Shown here piece by piece: positions 1 through 10,053 of a stretch of 64,000 nt of DNA. Source of the stretch: an uncultured Bacteriovoracaceae bacterium. GTDB taxonomy: Bacteria > Bdellovibrionota > Bacteriovoracia > Bacteriovoracales > Bacteriovoracaceae. The stretch covers positions 16,293 to 80,292 of the forward strand of contig CATLOT010000019.1 of assembly GCA_950054155.1 (NCBI GenBank), written 5' to 3'. Under the pieces are notes generated by a model, which saw only the letters and a program-made list of their open reading frames with translations, had not been told where the DNA came from and did no database searches. Every line of letters starts with the position of its first letter. The stretch's first letter is position 1. The position numbers and the translations under genes are program-made.

Positions 1-539
1 TTAGATGTAAAAGAGATAGCAGAGTTAAATTGGTTGTAAGCAACCTTAACTGTTCCTACTTCACCCATGGTGAAAAGTCTTGCTAACTCATTTCCAACAG
101 CCTCAAGCTCAAGAAAGGTTGGGTCTGCTTTTTCGAAAGTATAGAACTCACCCATGTTTACTTCATTTTTAATAAGGTCTTTAACCTTCTTACCAATGAA
201 GTAAACTTTTACGTCTTTATCCGTTTCTGCGAGATACTTTCTCACCTCTTTGGCTACACTTGAATTATAACCACCACAAAGTCCCTTATTCGATGAAATA
301 ACGAGAAGAACTTCCTGGTTGCTATTATTACTCTCAAGATACTTATGAGAATAATTTTCAACCAAAGCACTAATGGTCTTGATTGTTGTCTCAAGCTCAT
401 TAGCGTAAGGGCGAGAACTTTGAATAGCCTGTTGGGCCTTCGCAAGTTTCGCAGCAGAGACCAGCTTCATCGCCGAAGTAATCTTCAGCGTTCCCTTGGT
501 ACTCTTAATTTTCTTTTTAAGGTCTTTTATGTTTGCCAT
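1..539 (-). CDS. atpG: ATP synthase F1 gamma subunit, 3' end outside window
   Basis: This is the central rotor shaft of the F1 sector, turning inside the alpha3beta3 hexamer. The first 179 residues are visible, starting MANIKDLKKKIKSTKGT, which matches the conserved N-terminal helix of gamma (lengths near 290). The segment with SAMKLVSAAKLAKAQ is the family's typical coiled-coil. The reading frame runs off the left edge without a stop. It lies 23 bases downstream of atpA in the same direction, so the five F1/b genes form one minus-strand operon; beta and epsilon would be expected just outside the window. Identification is firm; the gene is incomplete only because of the window boundary. Confidence 0.95.
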   Translation of the reverse strand, partial: MANIKDLKKKIKSTKGTLKITSAMKLVSAAKLAKAQQAIQSSRPYANELETTIKTISALVENYSHKYLESNNSNQEVLLVISSNKGLCGGYNSSVAKEVRKYLAETDKDVKVYFIGKKVKDLIKNEVNMGEFYTFEKADPTFLELEAVGNELARLFTMGEVGTVKVAYNQFNSAISFTS

Positions 540-562
540 TTTAGCTACCTAATTGCCTTGTA

Positions 563-2631
<2,069 letters not shown>

Positions 2632-2639
2632 TTCTTTTC

Positions 2640-3173
2640 CTAAATTTGGGAAATAAGTTTATTAGTAGCTTTATTATTAAGATCTTTGTCTGAAGCAATC
2701 TTCTTCTTAGCTTCAGAGATAACTGAGCTGACAAGATCTTCTTTAAGACTATTTTCTAAAGATGTTTTCTCATGGAGAATTTTATTTTCAGAATCTCTTT
2801 CAAGTCTTGAGATATATTCTTTAGCTTCGTTCTCTGCCTTTTGAATAAAGTCTTGCGCTTCTTTTTCTGCATTTTGGTGAATCTTATTTTTTTCTGATTC
2901 AAGATTCTCCATTTTCTTCTTGTACATATCGAGTTTGATATTTGCTTCTTTATCTTTTTTCTCAGCGTACTCAAAAAGGTCTTTTACATCGTCAGCATTT
3001 TTATCAAACATCTCTTTAAGATTATTTTTTTGCCAAACTACAATTCCACCAACAAGGATAAGAAAGTTAATCGCTGGCCAAAGAAGATCTTTAACACTTC
3101 CATGTCCACCGTCACCTGCGGCTAAAATTTCAACAGTAAGGATAGAGAGGAAAAGGACTGATAATCTTTTCAT
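2640..3173 (-). CDS. atpF: ATP synthase Fo b subunit with an N-terminal signal-like segment
   Basis: One of two b-type stator subunits. It is 177 residues: a first hydrophobic segment (about 4-19) ending ILAAGDGG, a second one (about 30-47, WPAINFLILVGGIVVW) which is the membrane anchor, then a long charged coiled-coil rich in Lys and Glu to the C-terminus. The first segment with an A-x-A-like end looks like a cleavable signal peptide, as in several b subunits of this bacterial group. It lies between the second b-type gene and atpH, with gaps of 11 and 8 bases. Whether it should be called b or b' cannot be settled by eye. Confidence 0.88.
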   Translation of the reverse strand: MKRLSVLFLSILTVEILAAGDGGHGSVKDLLWPAINFLILVGGIVVWQKNNLKEMFDKNADDVKDLFEYAEKKDKEANIKLDMYKKKMENLESEKNKIHQNAEKEAQDFIQKAENEAKEYISRLERDSENKILHEKTSLENSLKEDLVSSVISEAKKKIASDKDLNNKATNKLISQI

Positions 3174-3184
3174 TTATTTTTTCC

Positions 3185-3628
3185 TTAATTTACAAGCTTG
3201 TTTACAAGGCTGTCAGATAATTCATTTGCACTTTGAAGGACTGCTTCTCTCTTTGCTTCTACTTCAGAGATTGCCGCTTTCTTTTCTTCTTCATAAGCTG
3301 CAAGTACTTTCGCTTCCTGTGCCTTTTGCTCATCCATAATTTTTTTAAGAGATTCATTTTTGATTGAACTCATTTTTGAATGGGCCTCTTCGCTAGCCTT
3401 TTGGATTTCATTATCAAATTTTTCAGAAAGCTTCTCAGCTTCTTTAAACTTGTCGCCAGCTTCATCATTCAGCTTAGTCGTTTTTGATTCTCTTGTTTGA
3501 ATAACAAAAAGAAGCTTATTAAAGAACGTCGCTTTAAGAGCTGCAAAGAGAACGATAAAAATTGCAAATTGATAAAAGATAGATTGGTCGACACCTAATT
3601 TTTGGAAAATTCCAATGATCATGTCCAT
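3185..3628 (-). CDS. ATP synthase Fo b' (second b-type) subunit
   Basis: Second stator subunit. It has one membrane helix near the N-terminus (about 16-32, FYQFAIFIVLFAALKATFF), then a Lys/Glu/Ala-rich coiled-coil to the end. I chose the ATG at 3628 (147 residues) because GAGGA lies 10 bases upstream; a longer reading from a TTG at 3655 has no ribosome binding site and falls in a small hairpin. It is the first gene of the atp operon, behind a sigma70-like promoter at 3705-3733. Paired b and b' genes are typical of organisms with a heterodimeric stalk. The symbol is left empty because b and b' assignment is uncertain. Confidence 0.82.
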   Translation of the reverse strand: MDMIIGIFQKLGVDQSIFYQFAIFIVLFAALKATFFNKLLFVIQTRESKTTKLNDEAGDKFKEAEKLSEKFDNEIQKASEEAHSKMSSIKNESLKKIMDEQKAQEAKVLAAYEEEKKAAISEVEAKREAVLQSANELSDSLVNKLVN

Positions 3629-3704
3629 AAAACTACATTCCTCATGAGCACTCAATCAGTTGAGTGATTTTTCTTGATAGAAAAGCGCTATAAAATGAAT
3701 CTTA

Positions 3705-3733
3705 TATGTATTCATAAGGAGCGGAATTGTCAA
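3705..3733 (-). promoter_or_regulatory. Probable promoter of the F1/b-subunit ATP synthase operon
   Basis: Read on the minus strand there is TTGACA (3728-3733), a 17-base spacer, and TACATA (3705-3710). The -35 is perfect and the -10 matches three or four of six positions. It is in the gap between the bactofilin gene and the first atp gene, about 75 bases before the chosen ATG. No experimental support; the call rests on the hexamers, spacing and position. Confidence 0.5.
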
Positions 3734-3761
3734 AGTGTATTATAGTCTAAATAGGCTTTAA

Positions 3762-4133
3762 TTATAGGCTAGAGGGCTGCGTGGAGATACTTTGATTCTT
3801 GTCCTTTTCCCTCATTTTTGTCGTACCATGGAAGATAACTCCCTCTTCAACAATGAGGCTAGGCGTCGTAATCGTTCCCTCAAACCGAGCAGGCTTAATT
3901 ATCTCTACTCGACTACTCGCTTTAATATTGCCCTTAACAGTACCACTGATAAGGATAACATTTGCGTTGATGTCCGCATTTACAACGGCGCCCTCAGAGA
4001 CGATTACCGTGTCATTGGAAAAAACACTTCCATTAACGATGCCCGCTATTCTTGCGACGCCATTAAAACTTAGGTTTCCTTCAAATTTACAGCCCTCTTC
4101 AATGATGGCCGATATATCACCCTTATGCCTCAC
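3762..4133 (-). CDS. Bactofilin, cytoskeletal polymer-forming protein
   Basis: A 123-residue protein with the bactofilin (DUF583) fold: repeated beta-strand turns such as NVILISGTVKGNIKASSRVE and ARFEGTITTPSLIVEEG, flanked by short polar tails. Bactofilins assemble without nucleotide into filaments that organise cell shape or pole-proximal machinery. The start is a GTG at 4133 preceded by AAGGA seven bases upstream; no better start is in frame. It follows parB directly. In Myxococcus, bactofilin scaffolds anchor the ParABC segregation system, so a similar role is plausible here but inferred only from neighbourhood. Confidence 0.88.
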   Translation of the reverse strand: MRHKGDISAIIEEGCKFEGNLSFNGVARIAGIVNGSVFSNDTVIVSEGAVVNADINANVILISGTVKGNIKASSRVEIIKPARFEGTITTPSLIVEEGVIFHGTTKMREKDKNQSISTQPSSL

Positions 4134-4153
4134 TGCACAGTCCTTGGTCTAGC

Positions 4154-4169
4154 TGGTCCTATAGGACCA
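4154..4169. repeat. Perfect 16-bp palindrome TGGTCCTATAGGACCA after parB
   Basis: The palindrome begins at the base after the parB stop codon (4170-4172, read on minus). It has no T-run on either side, so it is not a classical terminator. Its left part with the preceding AG, AGTGGTCCTATAGG on the minus strand, is identical over 14 bases to part of the 27-bp tandem unit inside mnmE (8796-8822). It could be an intergenic repeat of this genome or a binding site. Function unknown. Confidence 0.6.
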
Positions 4170-5090
4170 CTATCTTTTGAGGAGATACTCGTAGATATCG
4201 TTAAACTCCGCTTCGTTGGTGAATTTTATCACAAATTCACCCTTACCGGCTTTTTTTGATTTTATGTCAAAGTGATAGCCTGTAGTTTGCTCAAGCTTAT
4301 CTTTAAAAGGTCCAAGTTTATCGTTGAAATAATTATCCTGGGCTTTATTAGATTTAGGAGCATCTTTCTTCTTAAGAAGCTTTTCCACTTCTCTAATTGA
4401 AAGTTGTTCAGTAACCGCTTGATTAGCAACACGAATACATTTCTCTCTATCTTTTTCACCGGCCAAAACTTTTGCATGACCAAAACTTAGAATCTCTTTT
4501 TGAAGAAGTTCTATGACATCTCTTGGAAGCTTTAAAATTCTTAAAAAGTTAGCAATTGTCGAACGCTCTTTTCCAAGCCTTTTTGCTACCTCTTCTTGAG
4601 TAAGATCAAACTCATTCATTAACTGATAGTAAGCAAGTGCTTCTTCCACACAATTAAGATCACTTCTTTGAACGTTTTCTATGATTGAGACAACCATTTT
4701 TTCACGATCAGTAAGCTTTTTAATAACGGCTGGAACTCTTTCTAGACCTGCAAGTTTTGCAGCTCTTAATCTTCTTTCCCCAGCAATCAATTCAAATCCC
4801 CTTTCTGCTTTTATAACGACTAGGGGTTGAATAATTCCATTTTGCTTTATTGACTCACTTAATTCATTGAGCTCTTTTTCTTTGAAAATTTTTCTTGGCT
4901 GATTTGGATTAGGGTGAATTTCAGTGATCGCTATTTGCACTGGACCCTGCTCCCCCAACTCTTCTTTCTTCGCCTCTACTTTTGGAGCTTCATTTTTCTT
5001 TGTTTCATTAAGAGAAGCTTTTAAAATTTCATTGGGAGTATCTTGAATAAGTGAAGCAATCCCTTTACCTAATGCTACTTTCTTGGCCAT
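4170..5090 (-). CDS. parB: ParB, chromosome partitioning CTPase and parS-binding protein
   Basis: Binds parS, slides as a CTP-dependent clamp and recruits SMC and ParA for origin segregation. The 306-residue protein shows the expected order: basic N-terminus with KKVALGKGIASLI (ParA-contacting), a ParB/Srx domain starting near residue 55 with NPNQPRKIF, the CTP-binding GERRLRAA motif, ENVQRSDLN, then the DNA-binding helix-turn-helix TQEEVAKRLGKERSTIANFL, a lysine-rich linker, and a C-terminal dimerisation domain. It lies 14 bases after parA. Two matching parS sites are within 4 kb. Confidence 0.97.
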   Translation of the reverse strand: MAKKVALGKGIASLIQDTPNEILKASLNETKKNEAPKVEAKKEELGEQGPVQIAITEIHPNPNQPRKIFKEKELNELSESIKQNGIIQPLVVIKAERGFELIAGERRLRAAKLAGLERVPAVIKKLTDREKMVVSIIENVQRSDLNCVEEALAYYQLMNEFDLTQEEVAKRLGKERSTIANFLRILKLPRDVIELLQKEILSFGHAKVLAGEKDREKCIRVANQAVTEQLSIREVEKLLKKKDAPKSNKAQDNYFNDKLGPFKDKLEQTTGYHFDIKSKKAGKGEFVIKFTNEAEFNDIYEYLLKR

Positions 5091-5104
5091 GTCTTAAGTC
5101 CTTA

Positions 5105-5950
5105 TTACTGAAGCTGATCTCTGTATTCTTCTGGAATTTCAGGAACAGTAAAATTGAGTTCTGGTTGATCTATTTCTTTTTGAGAGCGCTCTCTCAAAAT
5201 GAGCTCCTTCGCCAAACTGAGATAAGCCTGTGATCCCTTAGATTCAATATCGTATAGAATGATAGGCTGGCCGAAAGATGGGCTTTCAGAAATTTTTACG
5301 TTACGTGGAATAATTGTCTCAAAAACTTTATCACCGAAGTGTTCTTTTACTTCTGTAGAAACCTGCTTATGGAGCGAGGTTCTCGAGTCAAACATTGTGA
5401 GAAGTATTCCCTCTAGATCAAGTGAAGGATTAAGTGAAGATCTCACAAGACGGATTGTATTAAGAAGCTGAGCAAGTCCTTCCATCGCATAGTACTCTGT
5501 CTGCAATGGCACGATAACACTCTTACAAGCTGTAAGCGCGTTCACAGCGAGAACATTAAGGCTTGGTAGGCAATCAATCAGAACGTAGTCGTAATCCTTC
5601 ATAATCGGCTCTAAGCAGCTCTTAAGCTTATGCTCTCGAGCAAACTCACTCACTAATTCAATTTCTGCCCCAATCAAGTTTTGATCGGCTGGACAAACGT
5701 CGAAATGAGGGAGTTCTGTATTAAAGATACACTCTTTAATATTCTTCCTTCCGATAATTGCGTGATAGATATTTCTATCTTCAAAGTCTTCTTTATTAAG
5801 TCCTGAGCCCACAGAGGCATTTCCCTGAGGATCAAGATCGATTAGTAGAGTTTTTTTCTCAGCTACTGCTAGACACGCCGCAAGATTAATTGCAGTCGTG
5901 GTTTTGCCAACCCCACCCTTTTGGTTGGCAATTGCAATGATTTTAGCCAT
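5105..5950 (-). CDS. parA: ParA, chromosome partitioning ATPase
   Basis: ATP-dependent, DNA-binding Walker ATPase that moves ParB-parS complexes. The deviant Walker A motif KGGVGKTTTAINLA starts at residue 10, with the signature lysine before the GKTT. LIDLDPQGNAS (Walker A') and the YVLIDCLPSL (Walker B) strand follow. Length 281, slightly longer than the usual 255-265 because of a polar tail (ERSQKEIDQPEL...). It precedes parB and follows rsmG in the classic origin-proximal order. Confidence 0.97.
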   Translation of the reverse strand: MAKIIAIANQKGGVGKTTTAINLAACLAVAEKKTLLIDLDPQGNASVGSGLNKEDFEDRNIYHAIIGRKNIKECIFNTELPHFDVCPADQNLIGAEIELVSEFAREHKLKSCLEPIMKDYDYVLIDCLPSLNVLAVNALTACKSVIVPLQTEYYAMEGLAQLLNTIRLVRSSLNPSLDLEGILLTMFDSRTSLHKQVSTEVKEHFGDKVFETIIPRNVKISESPSFGQPIILYDIESKGSQAYLSLAKELILRERSQKEIDQPELNFTVPEIPEEYRDQLQ

Positions 5951-5987
5951 TTACGTGCTCCGTTTGTTGTTGTCGCTGATAGAATTT

Positions 5988-6617
5988 TTAAAGAAGTTCG
6001 GATAGTTTGACAAGATTTTTCTTTGTTCCACGTGGAACAATACTACCCTCATAAGCTATAAAAGTGCGTCCGAGGGTCCCAGAGAGGCCATAAGGCTTAT
6101 CTATTAATTTTCTAAAATTTGCTATCTTTTCTTTTGGGTTTTCTAGTTCGTGAACATTTGGTCCCTTATAGAAGTAGACCTTCGCTTCACTAGAGAGGTT
6201 TATCTTTTTAAGAAACTCTTGGATTTTTCCCACCGCCTTAAAGGAGATACTACAAGGTACATCAATCTCCACAGTTTCAATTCTATGGTGATATGTCTTT
6301 ACATTCTCAAGGCCAAGTAAACTTGCAATCTCGTTCACTGCATCCGACTTTTTTCGTCTGGCCTCAAAGCCTATGAATTTTGTATCAGGGTACTTATAGG
6401 CTAAGGGAAGAAGGGGGAAGCCACCACCAAAGCCAATGTCCAGGTGTAGTCCCTTTTTGATCTCATTATCAAAACTCTCAAAAAGAGTTGTTGGCTCAAT
6501 TGAGTCAATAATCTGTTTTTGATAGAACTCCTCGGGATCAGTAATCCTTGTGAGGTTCAAGGTCGCGAAATCCTCATTAAGGAGTTTAAGAAATCTTTCG
6601 GAAAAGTCTTTCATCAT
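5988..6617 (-). CDS. rsmG: 16S rRNA (guanine527-N7)-methyltransferase RsmG
   Basis: Methylates N7 of G527 in 16S rRNA using SAM. 209 residues. The SAM-binding loop HLDIGFGGGFPLLPLAYKYP corresponds to the family's DIGSGaGFPGlPlAI motif, followed by FIGFEARRKKSDAVNEIA. The start codon overlaps the mnmG stop (ATGA, 6614-6617), indicating translational coupling. A perfect parS palindrome sits inside the coding sequence at 6024-6039, near the 3' end. Confidence 0.93.
   Translation of the reverse strand: MMKDFSERFLKLLNEDFATLNLTRITDPEEFYQKQIIDSIEPTTLFESFDNEIKKGLHLDIGFGGGFPLLPLAYKYPDTKFIGFEARRKKSDAVNEIASLLGLENVKTYHHRIETVEIDVPCSISFKAVGKIQEFLKKINLSSEAKVYFYKGPNVHELENPKEKIANFRKLIDKPYGLSGTLGRTFIAYEGSIVPRGTKKNLVKLSELL
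6024..6039. promoter_or_regulatory. parS centromere site (perfect palindrome)
   Basis: TGTTCCACGTGGAACA is a perfect 16-bp inverted repeat that matches the bacterial parS consensus (the TGTTNCACGTGNAACA family). It lies inside rsmG, about 1 kb upstream of parB, and about 8 kb from oriC, where ParB loading sites are expected. It is the stronger of the two parS sites in the window. Confidence 0.92.
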
Positions 6618-8467
6618 AATGTCGAAGCTACGAAGGCTAAGGTTGCAGGGCGAATTCCCTCTATTCTCTTCAGCTGCCCAAATGTTTCAGGCTTTATTTT
6701 AGATATACGCTGTTTACACTCAAAGCTAAGGTTGGAATTATCTAAAAGACTCTTCCACTCCAGAGTTTTATTTTCAAGCTTATTAAGGGAGGCATTCTCA
6801 ATCTCTTCCCTAGCAATATAGCCTCGGTATTTAATTGTGATAGCCACTGTTCTTATAAGTCGATCATCAGCAGTTATGCCACTATTTGCAAGAATACGCT
6901 TAAGAGTAAGAATTGGATCTATGTGACTTCGTTTTAACACTTCGGTTAATGTTGTTTTCTCTTTTAGGCCACCAAGTCCCATATTTTCAAACAGCTCTCT
7001 ATTTTCACGATTGGGCAAATAGTGGGTTTCGTCACAAAGGTTTTCAAGAGCAACTTTTGCTTCGATAAACTTCCTATTGTGGTAATCCACTTCAGAGTTA
7101 AGCTCAAGACTCTCTCTAAAGTTAAAAAGCCTTTCAATGGAATTATCTTCTCTAATATAGAGCCTATTTTCACTTCTAGCAGTGAATAGCCTATAAGGCT
7201 CATCTCTTTCATTTGTAACGAGGTCTTCGATCATGACACCAATATAAGAAAGTTCCCTGGGAAGAATTAGGGGATCTTTACCTTTTGCTTTAAGAGCAGC
7301 ATTGAAGCCAGCAATAAGACCTTGTCCCCCAGCCTCTTCATAGCCGCTTGTCCCGCATACTTGGCCAGCAAAATAAAGCCCCTCGAATGAGTCGTGCTCT
7401 AATGTCCGTTTCATATTGAGTGTATCAACAACATCGTACTCAACTGCATAACCAAATACGTCTATTTCAGCCTTTTCAAGGCCATCTATTGTGCGCAGAA
7501 ATTCTAATTGGATCTCTTTTGGAAGCGAAGTGCTTATACCGTTGGGATAAAAAGAGTCGATATCAAGCCCTTCAGGTTCCACGAATACATGATGAACGTT
7601 CCTATCTTCATAGCGAAACGCCTTATCTTCAATGCTTGGACAGTATCTGGGACCTACTCCCTGAATTTGACCATTAAAAATTGGGCTTCTTTCCTTGTTT
7701 TCTCTGATAATTCCAAGTGTTTTGGGGTTTGTGCGAGTTAAGAAACAGTCTACTTGCTTTAAATTCCTTGAATTCGCAGAATGATCATAATGAAAGTTGA
7801 GAGAGCCTGTGTCAGAAGGCTGTGCCTCCATTTTAGAAAAGTCTATTGAGTGTCTCTTGATTCTGGGTGGAGTTCCTGTCTTAAACCTCTTTTTAAGGGT
7901 TTTTATATTAGAAAACAGCTCTTTCATCCCGGGAGATTGGCTAATACCTACTCGCCCACCATCAGTGATATCTTCTCCTGTATGAAGAACACCATTTAGG
8001 AATGTTCCCGTAGTGACTATTAGAAAGGATGTTTTAATATTCTGCTTATCACCGTAAAGACAAAAGTAACCGGAAGGATCCTTTTCCACGCTTAAAACTT
8101 TTTCTCTTATAACAGTGATCTCGCTCTCTTCGATAATTCTTTCTGCAAACTCAGAGTACTTTTCTTTATCAATTTGAACCCGAGTACTTTGTACAGCATA
8201 GCCTTTTGATTCATTAAGTGTACGATACTGAATTCCAGCAAGGTCTGCGAGCCGTCCCATGAGTCCGCCCATCGCATCTATCTCTCGAACAACCTGACCT
8301 TTTCCCACTCCGCCAACAGCTGGATTACATGGAGCACTCCCAAGCCCTACCCCCGGCATAGTAACTATGGCGACACTAAGATTAAATTGATTTGCAGCCC
8401 ATGCAGCCTCAAGGCCAGCATGTCCGCCACCAAGAATAGTTATATCGAAAGACTTGAATTGTTCCAC
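6614..8467 (-). CDS. mnmG: tRNA uridine 5-carboxymethylaminomethyl modification enzyme MnmG
   Basis: FAD-binding partner of MnmE; together they install the cmnm5 group on U34 of several tRNAs. 617 residues. The dinucleotide-binding loop ILGGGHAGLEAAWAA is at residue 11, followed by PCNPAVGGVGKGQVVREID near 48 and the conserved GTFLNGVLHTG. The start is a GTG at 8465-8467: an in-frame TAA lies three codons upstream (CAC, TTC, AAG between), so no other start is possible there. That GTG is in the centre of a parS palindrome. It overlaps rsmG by four bases. Confidence 0.96.
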   Translation of the reverse strand: MEQFKSFDITILGGGHAGLEAAWAANQFNLSVAIVTMPGVGLGSAPCNPAVGGVGKGQVVREIDAMGGLMGRLADLAGIQYRTLNESKGYAVQSTRVQIDKEKYSEFAERIIEESEITVIREKVLSVEKDPSGYFCLYGDKQNIKTSFLIVTTGTFLNGVLHTGEDITDGGRVGISQSPGMKELFSNIKTLKKRFKTGTPPRIKRHSIDFSKMEAQPSDTGSLNFHYDHSANSRNLKQVDCFLTRTNPKTLGIIRENKERSPIFNGQIQGVGPRYCPSIEDKAFRYEDRNVHHVFVEPEGLDIDSFYPNGISTSLPKEIQLEFLRTIDGLEKAEIDVFGYAVEYDVVDTLNMKRTLEHDSFEGLYFAGQVCGTSGYEEAGGQGLIAGFNAALKAKGKDPLILPRELSYIGVMIEDLVTNERDEPYRLFTARSENRLYIREDNSIERLFNFRESLELNSEVDYHNRKFIEAKVALENLCDETHYLPNRENRELFENMGLGGLKEKTTLTEVLKRSHIDPILTLKRILANSGITADDRLIRTVAITIKYRGYIAREEIENASLNKLENKTLEWKSLLDNSNLSFECKQRISKIKPETFGQLKRIEGIRPATLAFVASTL

Positions 8468-8475
8468 GTGGAACT
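8460..8475. promoter_or_regulatory. parS site overlapping the mnmG start codon
   Basis: TGTTCCACGTGGAACT shares 15 of 16 bases with the parS at 6024, with a perfect 14-bp inverted-repeat core. The core spans the GTG start codon of mnmG on the minus strand. ParB bound here would cover the translation start region of mnmG at the DNA level and lie in the 60-base mnmE-mnmG gap. Binding is inferred from the motif only. Confidence 0.85.
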
Positions 8476-8527
8476 TTTACCCTTTATTGGAAAATTGTGC
8501 CACAGAAGATGTAACACACTGTAAATA

Positions 8528-10051
8528 CTACTTCCCAATACAAAAATTAGCGAAAATATGGTCGAGAACCTCTTGAGGACTCACTACACCTATTAGCTCA
8601 TCCATCTTAGAGCTTAAAATATTCACGTGATGACTGAGAATTGCACAATCATCAAGATCCTGCCCTACACTATAAATATTATTTAATTCATCATAAATAG
8701 CTGAAATTACGTTACGATGTCTGACAAAAGGGATCGGACTTCCCTCTTTAAGTACTTGATATTCCTTAAGAATCATATTCTCAAGATCATTAAGCGCCCC
8801 TATAGGACCACTTTCTGAATCTGCCCCCATAGGACCACTCTTCAAATCTGCCCCCATAGGACCACTTTTCGAATCTGCCCCCATAGGACCACTTTTCGAA
8901 TCTGCCCCCATAGGACCACTTTTAGAATCTGCCCCCATAGGACCACTTTTAAAATCTGCCCCTATAGAACCACTTTGAAATAACGGAATATCTTTAAATT
9001 GTACGGAAATAGCCCCTACCCTATCTTTAAACCCATCAAGATCACTGTGGGTAAGAACAATTGCGTCTGGCTTAAGGCCATGAATTTCTAAATCTGAACC
9101 AATAAAACTGAAAGGATTGATGACTAATATTTTGAAAAAACTCTTTCGATTAATCTCTATACTTTGATCAATACCGATTTTTTCAATCTCTCCTGCACCC
9201 TCTCGAATACCAGCGGTATCGATGAGCTTGAAAGGACTGTCACCAAGGTAGATGAACTCTGAAATATAATCACGAGTGGTTCCGTGAATATCACTTACGA
9301 TTGCGCGATTATGACCGACTAATTTGTTAAATAGAGTACTTTTGCCGGCATTTGTAGCACCAATAAGAGAAATAACGGGCGCCATTAAATCGTTAAGATT
9401 CCCCTTAGATCGTTGATAAAGTTTATCAACCTCAACCCTTAGCTGTGAGAAGTCCCGATTGAGCTTTGACTTAATCTCTTCCTCACCCACGTCTTCTGAA
9501 AAATCGATAAGTATCTCAACGCTTGCTTTAATTTCAAGAATAAGTTCTCGCAATCGCAGGTAATTCGAATAAAGATCATTATTAAGGGCTTTAAGTCCAC
9601 TATTAAGTCCAAATTCACTACTGGCATTAAGAATAAGATCCAAACCCTCAACTTGGGTGAGATTCATTTTATTGTTCTTAAGCGCACGATAGGAAAACTC
9701 ACCAGATTGGGCCATTCGAAAGCCAAACTCATCAACTAAATAGCGTAATACCCTCTCCAAATTGAAGGGATTACCATGGAGTGTGAATTCAACGGTATTT
9801 TCGCCAGTGAAACTCTTGGGACCTTTAAAATAAGTAAAAACACCTTCATCTAGTAGCTCCCTATTCTTAGTGTAGAAGCGACTAAAGTATACCTTATGGC
9901 TTTCTGGTTCACTGAATTTGCTTTGGCCAGTTAGGCTAACTAAGAATTTAAGATTCTTAACTCCTGAGACCCTTACAATACCTAAGGCTGACTTTTCCGA
10001 TGTGCCGGTACTAATTGCTACAATTGGACCATCGGAAAAGTGAAAACTCAT
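8528..10051 (-). CDS. mnmE: tRNA modification GTPase MnmE with an amplified repeat in the G domain
   Basis: Potassium-dependent GTPase that works with MnmG on U34 of tRNA. The N-terminal tetrahydrofolate-binding domain starts PIVAISTGTSEKSALGIVRV; the G domain has G1 GATNAGKSTLFN, G2 region GTTRD, G3 DTAGIRE. G4 reads THSD rather than NKxD. Where the G5 loop (SAxxG) is expected, there are repeats of the nine-residue unit SGPMGADSK, about residues 355-420. The C-terminus ends FCIGK, with the catalytic-loop cysteine and terminal GK typical of MnmE. At 507 residues it is about 50 longer than usual, explained by the repeats. Confidence 0.95.
   Translation of the reverse strand: MSFHFSDGPIVAISTGTSEKSALGIVRVSGVKNLKFLVSLTGQSKFSEPESHKVYFSRFYTKNRELLDEGVFTYFKGPKSFTGENTVEFTLHGNPFNLERVLRYLVDEFGFRMAQSGEFSYRALKNNKMNLTQVEGLDLILNASSEFGLNSGLKALNNDLYSNYLRLRELILEIKASVEILIDFSEDVGEEEIKSKLNRDFSQLRVEVDKLYQRSKGNLNDLMAPVISLIGATNAGKSTLFNKLVGHNRAIVSDIHGTTRDYISEFIYLGDSPFKLIDTAGIREGAGEIEKIGIDQSIEINRKSFFKILVINPFSFIGSDLEIHGLKPDAIVLTHSDLDGFKDRVGAISVQFKDIPLFQSGSIGADFKSGPMGADSKSGPMGADSKSGPMGADSKSGPMGADLKSGPMGADSESGPIGALNDLENMILKEYQVLKEGSPIPFVRHRNVISAIYDELNNIYSVGQDLDDCAILSHHVNILSSKMDELIGVVSPQEVLDHIFANFCIGK
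8796..8984 (-). repeat. Seven 27-bp tandem repeats inside mnmE
   Basis: The units start at 8796, 8823, 8850, 8877, 8904, 8931 and 8958. Units 3 and 4 are identical, units 2, 5 and 6 differ at a few positions after CCACT, and the last (8958-8984) is degenerate, so copies 1-6 form the clear array. Every unit is a multiple of three and codes for SGPMGAD plus two variable residues. Copy number can change without shifting frame. The core CCTATAGGACCACT of the first unit also occurs after parB (4159-4172). Confidence 0.93.
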
Positions 10052-10053
10052 TT

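Noticed and set aside
4154..4169. Palindrome after parB as an intrinsic terminator
   Set aside because: No T-run follows on either strand and the stem would have almost no loop.
8796..8984. The mnmE tandem repeats as a CRISPR array
   Set aside because: Units are contiguous without unique spacers, all in frame within mnmE, and there are no cas genes.
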